Shown here: piece by piece, positions 8,878-16,216 of the stretch
How positions within the stretch are numbered: the stretch's first letter is position 1
How the letters are laid out: every line of letters starts with the position of its first letter
From: Trichocoleus sp. FACHB-46
Lineage (GTDB): Bacteria; Cyanobacteriota; Cyanobacteriia; FACHB-46
Direction: 5' to 3'
Length of the DNA: 64,000 nucleotides
Assembly: GCF_014695385.1 (NCBI RefSeq)
Contig: NZ_JACJOD010000008.1
Location: 124,001-188,000, forward strand
The notes under the pieces: model-generated
Databases searched by the model: none
What the model saw: only the letters and a program-made list of their open reading frames with translations
What the model was told of the DNA's origin: nothing
Made by a program: the position numbers and the translations under genes

Positions 8878-9157
8878 TAGTTTCTACGCCCCTAAACGAA
8901 ATGCTGCTGCGCCTGAATACAATGTAGCCGAGGTGGATTTTATTACGTTTTTTATCCTGAGTCTAGTTAGATTCAGGTTAACTGTAAATCCCATTAATTA
9001 CGCTAAGTTTGACGAATCTTTAGTCACATTCCTAGGAGTGGAGGCTGAAATCAGGATGAATTTTGAATTTATCTGATCTTGATAACTTTTATCTTAACGA
9101 CTATTTGTGCTCTCACTAACAAATCTACAACCTTTATTGGGTGATAAATTGAGGCTC
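8878..9157. other. divergent intergenic region between mreB and the ssb leader
   Basis: AT-rich stretch that should carry the mreB promoter (minus) and the ssb promoter (plus). The plus-strand frame starting inside mreB is a shadow. A TATACT box at about 9282, close to ssb, is a candidate -10, but its -35 partner is poor. Confidence 0.35.
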
Positions 9158-9328
9158 ATGAGGCTCAAGATTAGTAAAAGCGCTAAAATTTTTGAACCAC
9201 TTGTTCAGCTACTAGAAAGAGCGCGATCTCAAAACCAGTCATCAACCATGAAGCGGCGATCGCGACTAGAAAACATTCGATATACTATAGGTACGCTTGT
9301 ACTAACTGTTGTAATCATAATCCTATGA
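9158..9328 (+). CDS. possible small membrane protein coupled to ssb
   Basis: A 56-codon frame with basic N-terminal half and a strongly hydrophobic C-terminus (residues about 38-56, ending TLVLTVVIIIL). Its TGA overlaps the ssb ATG as ATGA, which is the geometry of translationally coupled genes. The frame is open back to a GTG at 9107, and a second internal ATG at 9248 would leave only a 26-residue peptide. The ribosome site before 9158 (GAGG, 3 bases away) is too close, which weakens the case. It could equally be untranslated leader. Confidence 0.25.
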   Translation: MRLKISKSAKIFEPLVQLLERARSQNQSSTMKRRSRLENIRYTIGTLVLTVVIIIL

Positions 9329-9693
9329 GTCTTAACGTTGTCACTTTGGTCGGTCGGGTAGGCGGAGATCCAGATGTCAAATTTTTTGAATCGGGTAGCG
9401 TAGTTTGTAATTTGACCCTAGCAGTGGACCGACGGACCCGTAATAATGACCAGCCAGACTGGTTCAATTTGGAGTTGTGGGGCAAAACAGCACAAGTAGC
9501 GGCTGACTATGTGCGTAAAGGCAGCTTGATCGGCGTGAGCGGGGCGCTCAAGTTTGAGTCTTGGCAAGATCGCAATACAGGTGCAACACGTTCTAAGCCT
9601 GTAATTCGCGTCGATCGCCTAGAACTGCTAGGTTCCAAGCGAGACAATGACGCTGGTTCTATGAACAATTACGGCGGCGATGACGAGTTTTAG
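9325..9693 (+). CDS. ssb: single-stranded DNA-binding protein
   Basis: OB-fold protein of 122 residues that coats single-stranded DNA in replication and repair. The N-terminal strand LNVVTLVGRVGGDPDVKFFESG and the segment WFNLELWGKTAQVAADYVRKGSLIGVSG are typical. The acidic tail is short (GGDDEF) and ends in phenylalanine, consistent with the tip that recruits partner proteins; the low-complexity linker common in other bacteria is nearly absent, as usual in cyanobacteria. The ATG overlaps the stop of a possible upstream mini-ORF. A strong terminator follows. Confidence 0.93.
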   Translation: MSLNVVTLVGRVGGDPDVKFFESGSVVCNLTLAVDRRTRNNDQPDWFNLELWGKTAQVAADYVRKGSLIGVSGALKFESWQDRNTGATRSKPVIRVDRLELLGSKRDNDAGSMNNYGGDDEF

Positions 9694-9748
9694 CGGAGTT
9701 GCCAGAGTCTTGCACCTGAGCTTTTGATTGTGTGTAACTGTGATGGGT

Positions 9749-9776
9749 AGGGGCAGGTCTTGTACCTGCCCTTTTA
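9749..9776 (+). terminator. rho-independent terminator of ssb
   Basis: Stem GGGCAGGT (9751-9758) with ACCTGCCC (9764-9771), extended by A-T and G-T pairs, followed by TTTT. The sequence also resembles GC-rich palindromes that recur in cyanobacterial genomes. Confidence 0.7.
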
Positions 9777-9828
9777 TGTTGGGGCAGCTGCTCAGAAGCC
9801 CCTAGGAAGTCACCCACGAGAGGTGCCC

Positions 9829-10596
9829 TTAATACCGAATCTCTAGGGTGACGCTGGCATCAATTTCTTGCTCGCCACCCACTACAGGCGTATCAGCCAT
9901 TTCAGCTCGCTGCAATTTAGAGAAGGCCATGACGGGGCGAGGGGGGGGAGTGCTGGCTCCGTTGACCTGGATACTGACGATTTCCTGGGCCGTGAAGTTG
10001 AGCGCTTCCAAAACAGCGTTGGCTTGCTGTTGGGCATCCTGGGTGGCTTCGCGTAGCGCTTGTTTTTGGGCAGCGGCGATCGCGGGGTCTGGAGCCACAA
10101 AACTCACACCGTTGACTCGCGTCGCTCCTGCTTTGACTGCGTCATCAATAATGGTGCCTGCTCGTTGTGTATCAACCCGAAAGCTGACGGTATTGGTAGC
10201 AATGTAGCCGACTAAGCGTTGCGTGTTGTTCTCGTAACTGTAGTTGGGGTTGAGGGTGATGCCTGTAGTTTGCAGTTTCTCCACATTGCGTGCCTTGAGC
10301 AATGCCACGACTGCCGAAGAGCGCTTGGCGGCTTCCTGCTGCACAGCTTCTGCGGTTTTGCCTTGCACTTCTACGCCTAGCTCAACTTGAGTCAAGGTGG
10401 TAGGAATTGTTTCGATGCCACGGCCAGTGACGGTAAGGGTTCTTAGCATTCTCTCTGCGGCTCTCTCTTGAGCGAGAACAGGATTGGCAAAAGTGAGGCT
10501 CAGTATTCCTAGGGCGATTGGTAAGGCTGTCCAGCGCTGCCAGGAACGGGATGGCCAAGAGCGCGATGGGCGATGGGACATCTGGGCTTGGTACAT
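9829..10596 (-). CDS. SIMPL-domain (DUF541) exported protein
   Basis: A 255-residue periplasmic or exported protein with a signal peptide (hydrophobic stretch ALPIALGILSLTF, cleavage after NPVLAQ near residue 42). The mature part shows the SIMPL pattern LTVTGRG near its start, ELGVEVQGKTAEAVQQEAAKRS, then LNPNYSYENN and VRVDTQRAG-like segments. The family (DUF541) occurs widely; its role is uncertain beyond links to stress tolerance. I chose the ATG at 10596 because GAGGAG lies ten bases ahead; a GTG at 10614 overlaps that ribosome site. A short duplication, PSRSW-PSRSW, precedes the signal helix. The EVE gene is divergent, 140 bases away. Confidence 0.8.
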   Translation of the reverse strand: MYQAQMSHRPSRSWPSRSWQRWTALPIALGILSLTFANPVLAQERAAERMLRTLTVTGRGIETIPTTLTQVELGVEVQGKTAEAVQQEAAKRSSAVVALLKARNVEKLQTTGITLNPNYSYENNTQRLVGYIATNTVSFRVDTQRAGTIIDDAVKAGATRVNGVSFVAPDPAIAAAQKQALREATQDAQQQANAVLEALNFTAQEIVSIQVNGASTPPPRPVMAFSKLQRAEMADTPVVGGEQEIDASVTLEIRY

Positions 10597-10736
10597 AAAA
10601 TGGTTTCTCCTCACGATCGCAAGTATGGGGAATAAATGGCTTTGATGTTCCTAATCTGTCATCCCCAGTGGTACAAAGTCTGATTGGTTACATTTTTAGA
10701 AACTTACAGACTTGGTAACAGAGGAAAGCGATCGCG

Positions 10737-11150
10737 ATGGCTTATTGGTTGTTGAAGAGTGAACCCCCAGTTTATAGCTATGCAGACTTGGAGCGAGATG
10801 GCCGCACGATTTGGGATGGGGTGAACAATAATCTAGCGTTGAAGCACATCCGCACCATGCAGCCGGGAGACTTAGCGCTGATTTACCACACAGGCGACGA
10901 GCGCAGCGCAGCGGGCATTGCTGAGGTGGTGAGTGAGCCTTATGCAGACCCCGCCTTAGCTGACCCGAAACGAGCCGTGGTGGATGTGAAAGCCGTGCGA
11001 TCGCTGCCGCAACCTGTGACTTTGGCGCAAATTAAGCAAGACAGCAGCTTTGAAGGCTTTGATCTATTGCGGATTAGTCGGCTTTCAGTGGTGCCCGTTT
11101 CGCCTGAACATTGGCAACGAATTCTGCAACTGGCAGGGGAGTCCTCCTAG
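10737..11150 (+). CDS. EVE-domain protein
   Basis: A 137-residue single-domain protein of the EVE (PUA-like) fold, whose members bind modified bases in DNA or RNA. The opening MAYWLLKSEPPVYSYADLERDGRT, then WDGVNNNLALKHIRTMQPGDLALIYHTG and the later IAEVVSEPYADP, match the thymocyte-nuclear-protein type found in many bacteria. It has no nuclease or helicase fusion. The next gene, a PD-(D/E)XK nuclease, starts 45 bases after the stop on the same strand, and a DNA methylase lies two genes further. A link to base modification is therefore tempting but unproven. Confidence 0.88.
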   Translation: MAYWLLKSEPPVYSYADLERDGRTIWDGVNNNLALKHIRTMQPGDLALIYHTGDERSAAGIAEVVSEPYADPALADPKRAVVDVKAVRSLPQPVTLAQIKQDSSFEGFDLLRISRLSVVPVSPEHWQRILQLAGESS

Positions 11151-11194
11151 AATCATCTGTAGGCGCTCCATCCTCACTCGCATTTCTGTCATTC

Positions 11195-12007
11195 ATGGCT
11201 TACCACCTTTCTGCTGCGAAGCTGCAAACCTACCATCGCTGTGCCCAGTCCTACTATTTCCGCTACGAACGAGGGATTAAAACGGCTGCTTTTTTTGGGT
11301 CTGCGTCTCTCGGTACAGCGCTACACGAGGCTTTAGCGCAGATCTACCGCGATTGGCACTATCAAGACCCGATTCCCGGACTCGATTGGGTGGAATACTG
11401 CTGGAGCCAGCACACTCAAGGACTCAGCCCTACTCAGGTGACAGATGGGCAGGTGATGTTGCAGCGCTATCACGAGCGCTTTATGGCTAGCCAAACTGCG
11501 ATCGCGCGTCCAGTAGCTGTGGAAGGCAAAATTCAAGGATCGCTCCAAGTCGAAAATCTAGAATTTACTTTGGCAGGACGCTACGATCGCCTCGATTATT
11601 TAGCGGATGGATTGGAACTGATCGACTACAAATCCAACAAAGACACTAAGCTGTTAGACCCAGCAGAGATGAATCTGCAAATTGGGCTGTACTACTTGGC
11701 TTTAGAGCAAACTTATCCGCAAACCCTACGCCGCTTGAGCTTAATTTATCTCCGCACAGGCGAGAACATTAGCTTTGAAGTGACTCCAGAACATAAGCAA
11801 CGAGTAGAATCTGCCATTGGTGATTTAGCGCTACGCTTGCGAACAGATGCAGCCTGGGAACCTACAACTGGCGGGCACTGCGATCGCTGCACCTATGCTC
11901 GCTATTGCCCAGGGGTGCAAGCGGAACCAGAACTATTGCCGATGGATGCCAAACCCCGACCAGAACTACAGTTGGCCCTGAGCTTAGCACTGGATTCGGC
12001 AAGCTAA
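11195..12007 (+). CDS. PD-(D/E)XK nuclease with Fe-S cysteines (RecB/Cas4-like)
   Basis: A 270-residue nuclease of the RecB/AddB/Cas4 type. The N-terminus shows AAKLQTYHRCAQSYYFRYERG with the first cluster cysteine at about residue 15. The catalytic core contains LAGRYDRLDYL and then ELIDYKSNKD, giving the D..(D/E)-x-K triad near residues 130-150. The C-terminus has three more cysteines in HCDRCTYARYCPG, completing the four-cysteine 4Fe-4S set seen in AddB and Cas4. There is no helicase domain and no CRISPR array, so it is a stand-alone nuclease. The frame is open upstream to 11111 inside the EVE gene, but the ATG at 11195 matches the family start. Family annotation in cyanobacteria is usually just PD-(D/E)XK nuclease. 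Confidence 0.85.
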   Translation: MAYHLSAAKLQTYHRCAQSYYFRYERGIKTAAFFGSASLGTALHEALAQIYRDWHYQDPIPGLDWVEYCWSQHTQGLSPTQVTDGQVMLQRYHERFMASQTAIARPVAVEGKIQGSLQVENLEFTLAGRYDRLDYLADGLELIDYKSNKDTKLLDPAEMNLQIGLYYLALEQTYPQTLRRLSLIYLRTGENISFEVTPEHKQRVESAIGDLALRLRTDAAWEPTTGGHCDRCTYARYCPGVQAEPELLPMDAKPRPELQLALSLALDSAS

Positions 12008-12049
12008 AGACTTTCGGGGTGCTGGTGGCATTCAGCGGGTTAACAGGCT

Positions 12050-12823
12050 ATGGTCAAAGACAAATTGCCAATTGCCTTCTGCTCTATGCCTGCCCTCTCT
12101 ACAAATCGTGTTTTAGCGAATGCTCGTACTCGGTGGGTATCTGTACGAACTAAAACTTTGCTGCGGTTCGGCGGGCTGACAACGGCCCTGTTGCTGACTG
12201 TTACATCTCCCTTAGCAGCTAGGGCCGAGCTATTTAATAGTCCCCTGGAGCGGCTGCCCGTGGCAGAACGAGTGGCGTTACGCAGCGGCAAGGTAGTAGT
12301 AACAGGCGATCGCGGTCGCTATGTGGCTAAAGTTCTGGTCAAAGCCTCTCCAGATGTAGTTTGGTCAGTGTTGACCGACTATACCAATTTGTCCAAATTT
12401 CTTCCCAACGTGGTTTCTAGTCGTCTGATCGAGGCGCAGGGCAACCGCAAAGTGGTGGAGCAAGTGGATGTGCGTCAAGTGTTTCTGGTCAGTAGGCGAT
12501 CGCGCTTCCGCACTGAGAATATTGAGACCGCAAAAAAACGAATTGATTTTCGGTTGCTCGAAGGAGATATGAAAACGCTCCAAGGATATTGGCAAATTGA
12601 TCCCGTTGCTACCTATCCAGGGGCTCCTGTCACTCAAGTTTTGCTGACGCAAGACATTACGGCTGAACCTGGTACAGGCACCCCGAAGGGACTGTTCTAC
12701 AACTTGTTTCGGAATGGCTTGAATGAATCTTTAACCGCGATTAGCCAAGAAATCGGTCGGCGAACCTTGCAGGCAACAGCCCACCATGCTCAACCGCAAA
12801 CCTCCCCCACCAGTTCCTTCTGA
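12050..12823 (+). CDS. secreted SRPBCC/polyketide-cyclase-like protein
   Basis: A 257-residue protein with an N-terminal signal (about residues 38-60, TALLLTVTSPLAARAE) followed by a START-like SRPBCC domain. The domain has the typical VLVKASPDVVWSVLTDYTNLSKFLPNVVSSRL opening and a hydrophobic pocket expected to bind a lipid or other apolar ligand. It probably works in the periplasm or thylakoid lumen. Start choice is uncertain: the ATG at 12050 or one at 12086. The last 38 bases overlap the start of the downstream methylase gene in another frame. Ligand unknown. Confidence 0.8.
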   Translation: MVKDKLPIAFCSMPALSTNRVLANARTRWVSVRTKTLLRFGGLTTALLLTVTSPLAARAELFNSPLERLPVAERVALRSGKVVVTGDRGRYVAKVLVKASPDVVWSVLTDYTNLSKFLPNVVSSRLIEAQGNRKVVEQVDVRQVFLVSRRSRFRTENIETAKKRIDFRLLEGDMKTLQGYWQIDPVATYPGAPVTQVLLTQDITAEPGTGTPKGLFYNLFRNGLNESLTAISQEIGRRTLQATAHHAQPQTSPTSSF

Positions 12824-14645
12824 CTCTATTTTCCCGGACAGCATTAGGGCATCACCACTGCCGATTGGGGTTTGCTACACACCCACGGCAGTAGTGGATT
12901 ACATGGTGGAAAACACAGTTGGACGGCTGTTAGCGGTTAAAACGCCTCAACAATTGTTGGGCAAGCTCCGGATTCTCGACCTAGCCTGCGGTGAAGGCAT
13001 TTTCTTGTTGCGAGCTTACGCTTACTTGTTGGCTTGGTACCGCGATCGCTACATCACGGCATACATACAAGGCGAAGCACTGATCGCAGAACTGCCACTG
13101 CAACAAGCCAGTGATGGCACTTGGAATCTGGCGATCGCAGAACGGTGGCGGATTCTCGGGGAGCACATTTATGGGGTGGATATTGATGCCCAAGCGGTTG
13201 AGCAGGCTCGGCGGTGTTTATTGAAAATAGCTGGCCCCCCTAGCCCCCCAAACTTGGGGGGAACAAGAGTTCTAATTGACTTGGAGAACAACCTTAAGTG
13301 TGGCAACGCCATAATTGGCGAGGAATTGGGCGATCGCTCCCCTGCATCATTTCCAATCAACTCCAACCAGGCTTTTAACTGGCAAGAAGAGTTTCCGGAG
13401 GTGATGCAGGCAGGAGGGTTTGATGTGGTGATTGGCAACCCTCCCTATGTTGGCTCGGAGTGGATGACCGAGCACCTGCCCCAGTGGCGGCATTACTGTA
13501 CGCAACATTATCAAGCCGCTGCTGGCAATTGGGACTTGTTCTGCGTATTTATTGAGCAGGCGATCGCCCTCTGCAAGCCCCACGGTTTAACCAGTTTGAT
13601 TGTGCCGAATAAACTGGGTTCTGCCAGATACGCGGCCCAAGCTCGGCAAATTTTAACCGTGCAGAATCAACTGTTGACCATTCGCGACTATTCCAGGGTG
13701 GCAATTTTCCCGGTCGCGGTTTATCCCATTGTTTATACGGCCTGCAAACGACTGCCGGAATTAACTTCACAGGTGCAATACGAACGCATGGAAGTAGCCG
13801 CTAATAGTGCGATCGCTGGTTCAACTCAGCAATGGTTGGATTACCAGCGCTACTTTATGCCCGCAGGCAAACCTTGGCGGCTCGGTTCTAGTTTGCATCA
13901 AACTGAGTTGTGCGATCGCTTGCAATCCCAGTTTCCACCCCTCTCAACGGTGGCAGAAGTTTTGGGAGCCGCAACCGTAGGAGAAGCCTATGCCATGCAG
14001 TCTTTGATTGCCGATGAAGCTTGCCCCCAAGCGACCGATTTGAAGCTGATTAACAGCGGCACGATTGACCGTTACTGCGACCTCTGGGGGCAGAAGTGCT
14101 TGCGCTATTTGGGCCATGCTTATCGCTATCCCATCATCCCAGCGACGCAGCACTCTCACCTGCCGTCCAAGCGACAACGGCAAGCTCGCCAACCCAAAAT
14201 TATTGTGGCTAGCATGACTCAAGTTTTGGAATGTGTAGTGGATGTCGCAGGAGATTTCGTAGCAGGAAAATCGACTGTGATTATCCTCACCTCACTGAAT
14301 TTGCATTACCTCTTAGCGCTGTTAAACAGCAAATTAATCAGCTTTTACTACCGCAACTTATATGGGGGAGACTGCCTCAAAGGAGGCTATTTGCGAATCG
14401 GGCCGCAACAGTTGCGATCGTTGCCTATTTGCCTTGCTCACGACTCACTATTCACGCAACCCAATCAACATTTAGTCTTGCTAGCGCAGCATTTGTTATC
14501 TCTTCAGCAACAGTTAGTCACAGCCGAAGCTGCTGAATATCGCCACAATTTGCAGGAGGGTATCTACACTTTGGAACGCCAAATCGACCAATTCGTCTAC
14601 GACCTTTATGGACTCACGGCGGAGGAGCAGCGGCTCATTAGTTAG
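12786..14645 (+). CDS. Eco57I/TaqI-type N6-adenine DNA methylase, stand-alone
   Basis: A 619-residue DNA methyltransferase. The SAM-binding motif I is ILDLACGEGIFLLRA near residue 62, and the catalytic motif IV is VVIGNPPYVGSEW near residue 215; the NPPY form indicates amino-group (N6-adenine) methylation. The opening YTPTAVVDYMV is typical of large gamma-type enzymes. The C-terminal 250 residues would form the TaqI-like target-recognition domain, with the family segment LLALLNSKLISFYYRNLYGG. No endonuclease domain or motif is seen at either end, and no restriction gene is adjacent, so it is an orphan or a class whose cutting activity I cannot see. An in-frame GC-rich palindrome sits at 13233-13264 between motifs I and IV. 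The start overlaps the SRPBCC gene by 38 bases. Confidence 0.82.
   Translation: MLNRKPPPPVPSDSIFPDSIRASPLPIGVCYTPTAVVDYMVENTVGRLLAVKTPQQLLGKLRILDLACGEGIFLLRAYAYLLAWYRDRYITAYIQGEALIAELPLQQASDGTWNLAIAERWRILGEHIYGVDIDAQAVEQARRCLLKIAGPPSPPNLGGTRVLIDLENNLKCGNAIIGEELGDRSPASFPINSNQAFNWQEEFPEVMQAGGFDVVIGNPPYVGSEWMTEHLPQWRHYCTQHYQAAAGNWDLFCVFIEQAIALCKPHGLTSLIVPNKLGSARYAAQARQILTVQNQLLTIRDYSRVAIFPVAVYPIVYTACKRLPELTSQVQYERMEVAANSAIAGSTQQWLDYQRYFMPAGKPWRLGSSLHQTELCDRLQSQFPPLSTVAEVLGAATVGEAYAMQSLIADEACPQATDLKLINSGTIDRYCDLWGQKCLRYLGHAYRYPIIPATQHSHLPSKRQRQARQPKIIVASMTQVLECVVDVAGDFVAGKSTVIILTSLNLHYLLALLNSKLISFYYRNLYGGDCLKGGYLRIGPQQLRSLPICLAHDSLFTQPNQHLVLLAQHLLSLQQQLVTAEAAEYRHNLQEGIYTLERQIDQFVYDLYGLTAEEQRLIS
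13233..13264. repeat. palindromic repeat unit inside the methylase gene
   Basis: CCCCCCAA (13244-13251) and TTGGGGGG (13254-13261) form an 8-base-pair stem in a run of Cs and Gs, reading in frame as a Pro/Gly-rich insert (GPPSPPNLGGT). This palindrome type is common between genes in cyanobacteria, so I read it as a dispersed-repeat insertion tolerated by the protein. Confidence 0.55.
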
Positions 14646-14696
14646 GTCACTAAAATATAAGTGCTAAAAAATTACTTCTACTTAGTTTTTGTGACC
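14645..14696. other. imperfect inverted repeat after the methylase gene
   Basis: GGTCAC at 14645-14650 pairs with GTGACC at 14691-14696, with flanking AAAA/TTTT pairing. It lies at the methylase stop codon and could act as a weak terminator; no clean T-run follows the stem. Confidence 0.3.
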
Positions 14697-14719
14697 CAAA
14701 ATCATCAAAACTTGCTTAA

Positions 14720-15424
14720 TTGTTGTGGCTGGTAATAGTGCGAAATAGTTTGATTTCTGGGTTGGTCATTAGCAGTAGCTTGTGGTTAGCAACATCAGTA
14801 GCAGCCGCTCCATCGGCAAGCGAATATCGTCAACTAGGTCTCGCTTATCGAACCCAAGCACGTTATTCAGAAGCGATCGCCGCACTTCAGCAAGCGGTAG
14901 AACTAGAACCCAACAATTTGTCTGGACGCATTACCCTAGGATGGACGCAACATCTGGCAGGCCAAGAAACTGCGGCAATGGAATCGCTGTTTCAGGTGCT
15001 GTATCGCGATCCTCAGTCAGTTCCAGCGTTGAATGCGTTAGGCATCGTCTATTTGGTGCAGGGTGACTTGAACTCTGCTGTCCTCACTCACACTTGGGCC
15101 GCTTGGCTAGAACCTGATAACGAAATTCCTTACTACAACCTCAGCTTGGCGACTCACCGTTTGCGAGAGTATGGCTGGGCCAGCTTAGCCGCACATCGAG
15201 CCGCTGCTTTGGAGCCAGACAATTCTCACCCTTGGGTGGCATTGGCAATCATTAACTGGGATGGCGGCGATCGCGCAGCAGCGACCAAAGCTTACGAGCA
15301 AGCCTTGGCGCTAAATGGAAACTATGGCGATCGCGCCTTTCTGAGCTATCTCCAAGAAGCTGGATTTAGTGCGGCTCAAATCCAAGTGGCGGAGCAAGTT
15401 TTGTCAGCGACCGTCTCACGTTAA
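14720..15424 (+). CDS. exported TPR-repeat protein
   Basis: A protein of up to 234 residues with an N-terminal signal sequence (SLISGLVISSSLWLATSVAAA) and about four to five tetratricopeptide repeats. Consensus pieces include YRQLGLAYRTQARYSEAIAAL, ALNALGIVYLVQGDLNSAV and AWLEPDNEIPYYNLSLATHR. TPRs mediate protein-protein contacts, so this is a periplasmic or lumenal scaffold of unknown partner. The start is uncertain: TTG at 14720 or GTG at 14738; no clear ribosome site precedes either, and there is no ATG before the signal helix. It is followed by a methyltransferase gene 47 bases downstream. Confidence 0.75.
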   Translation: MLWLVIVRNSLISGLVISSSLWLATSVAAAPSASEYRQLGLAYRTQARYSEAIAALQQAVELEPNNLSGRITLGWTQHLAGQETAAMESLFQVLYRDPQSVPALNALGIVYLVQGDLNSAVLTHTWAAWLEPDNEIPYYNLSLATHRLREYGWASLAAHRAAALEPDNSHPWVALAIINWDGGDRAAATKAYEQALALNGNYGDRAFLSYLQEAGFSAAQIQVAEQVLSATVSR

Positions 15425-15471
15425 GTTTCTTCATTAAAATTTGGGAAGTAGAGACTATTCCCGCTGACATC

Positions 15472-16116
15472 ATGCCCCTACAACCCAGCGATCGCACCAA
15501 GCTAGACCCCACCGAAGACACAGTATTTTATGGATTGCCTCGTTTTGTCACTCACGTAGACGAAGGATTCATCCAGCAGCTCACTGATTTGTATCGCGAA
15601 CGGTTGAAGCCTCAGACACGCATCTTGGACTTGATGAGCAGTTGGGTTTCCCATCTACCAGATGGGATCGAATTTGCTCATGTCGAGGGGCATGGACTCA
15701 ATGCGGAAGAGTTAGCCCGCAATCCACGCCTGAATCACTACTTTACCCAAGACCTCAACCAGGAGCCGAAACTACCGCTACCCGACCAATCGTTTGATGC
15801 AGTGCTCAATACCGTTTCCGTGCAGTATTTGCAGTACCCCGAAGCGATCTTCAGTGAGATTCATCGTGTTCTCAAGCCCGGAGGCATTGCGATCGTTAGT
15901 TTTTCGAATCGTATGTTCTACCAAAAGGCGATTCAGGCTTGGCGAGACAGCTCGGAGGAATACCGAGTAGAACTGGTCAACCGTTACTTCACATCTGCAC
16001 CTGGATTTTCTGCACCTGAAGCGATCGCTCGGCGGGCGCAAGTACCCAGTTTCCTGCAAATGCTTGGCGTTGCAGGGGGTGATCCCTTTTATGCCGTAAT
16101 TGCCCAGCGGGTTTAA
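15472..16116 (+). CDS. SAM-dependent methyltransferase, Methyltransf_11 type
   Basis: A 214-residue class I methyltransferase. The SAM-binding region is degenerate at the usual glycine loop (TRILDLMSSWVSHLP near residue 50, no G-x-G), but the later motifs are clear: LPDQSFDAVLNTVSVQYLQYP near residue 105 and the post-motif EIHRVLKPGGIAIVSFSNRMF near residue 130. Substrate unknown. Lack of the glycine loop is shared by a cyanobacterial group of these proteins, as far as I recall, and need not mean loss of activity. A dispersed repeat directly follows the stop codon. Confidence 0.78.
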   Translation: MPLQPSDRTKLDPTEDTVFYGLPRFVTHVDEGFIQQLTDLYRERLKPQTRILDLMSSWVSHLPDGIEFAHVEGHGLNAEELARNPRLNHYFTQDLNQEPKLPLPDQSFDAVLNTVSVQYLQYPEAIFSEIHRVLKPGGIAIVSFSNRMFYQKAIQAWRDSSEEYRVELVNRYFTSAPGFSAPEAIARRAQVPSFLQMLGVAGGDPFYAVIAQRV

Positions 16117-16122
16117 AGCAGG

Positions 16123-16210
16123 AACCTAACCCCAGTCCCCTCCCTCGTAGGGAAGGGAGCTAGATTCTAAAGTTCTTTTCCGCGTCGGAGAGGGGTTTGG
16201 GGAGAGGTTA
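16123..16210 (+). repeat. dispersed repeat family A, copy 1
   Basis: An 88-base GC-rich element containing AACCTAACCCC at one end and GGTTTGGGGAGAGGTTA at the other, with an internal CCCTCG-TAGGGAAGGG palindrome. A second copy in reverse orientation is at 22367-22454. It fills the gap between a methyltransferase gene and the convergent acsA gene. Confidence 0.75.
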
Positions 16211-16216
16211 GTTTAG

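Noticed and set aside
11195-12007. Cas4 of a CRISPR system
   Set aside because: The nuclease has Cas4-like cysteines, but there is no CRISPR array and no cas gene in the window; stand-alone members of the family are common.
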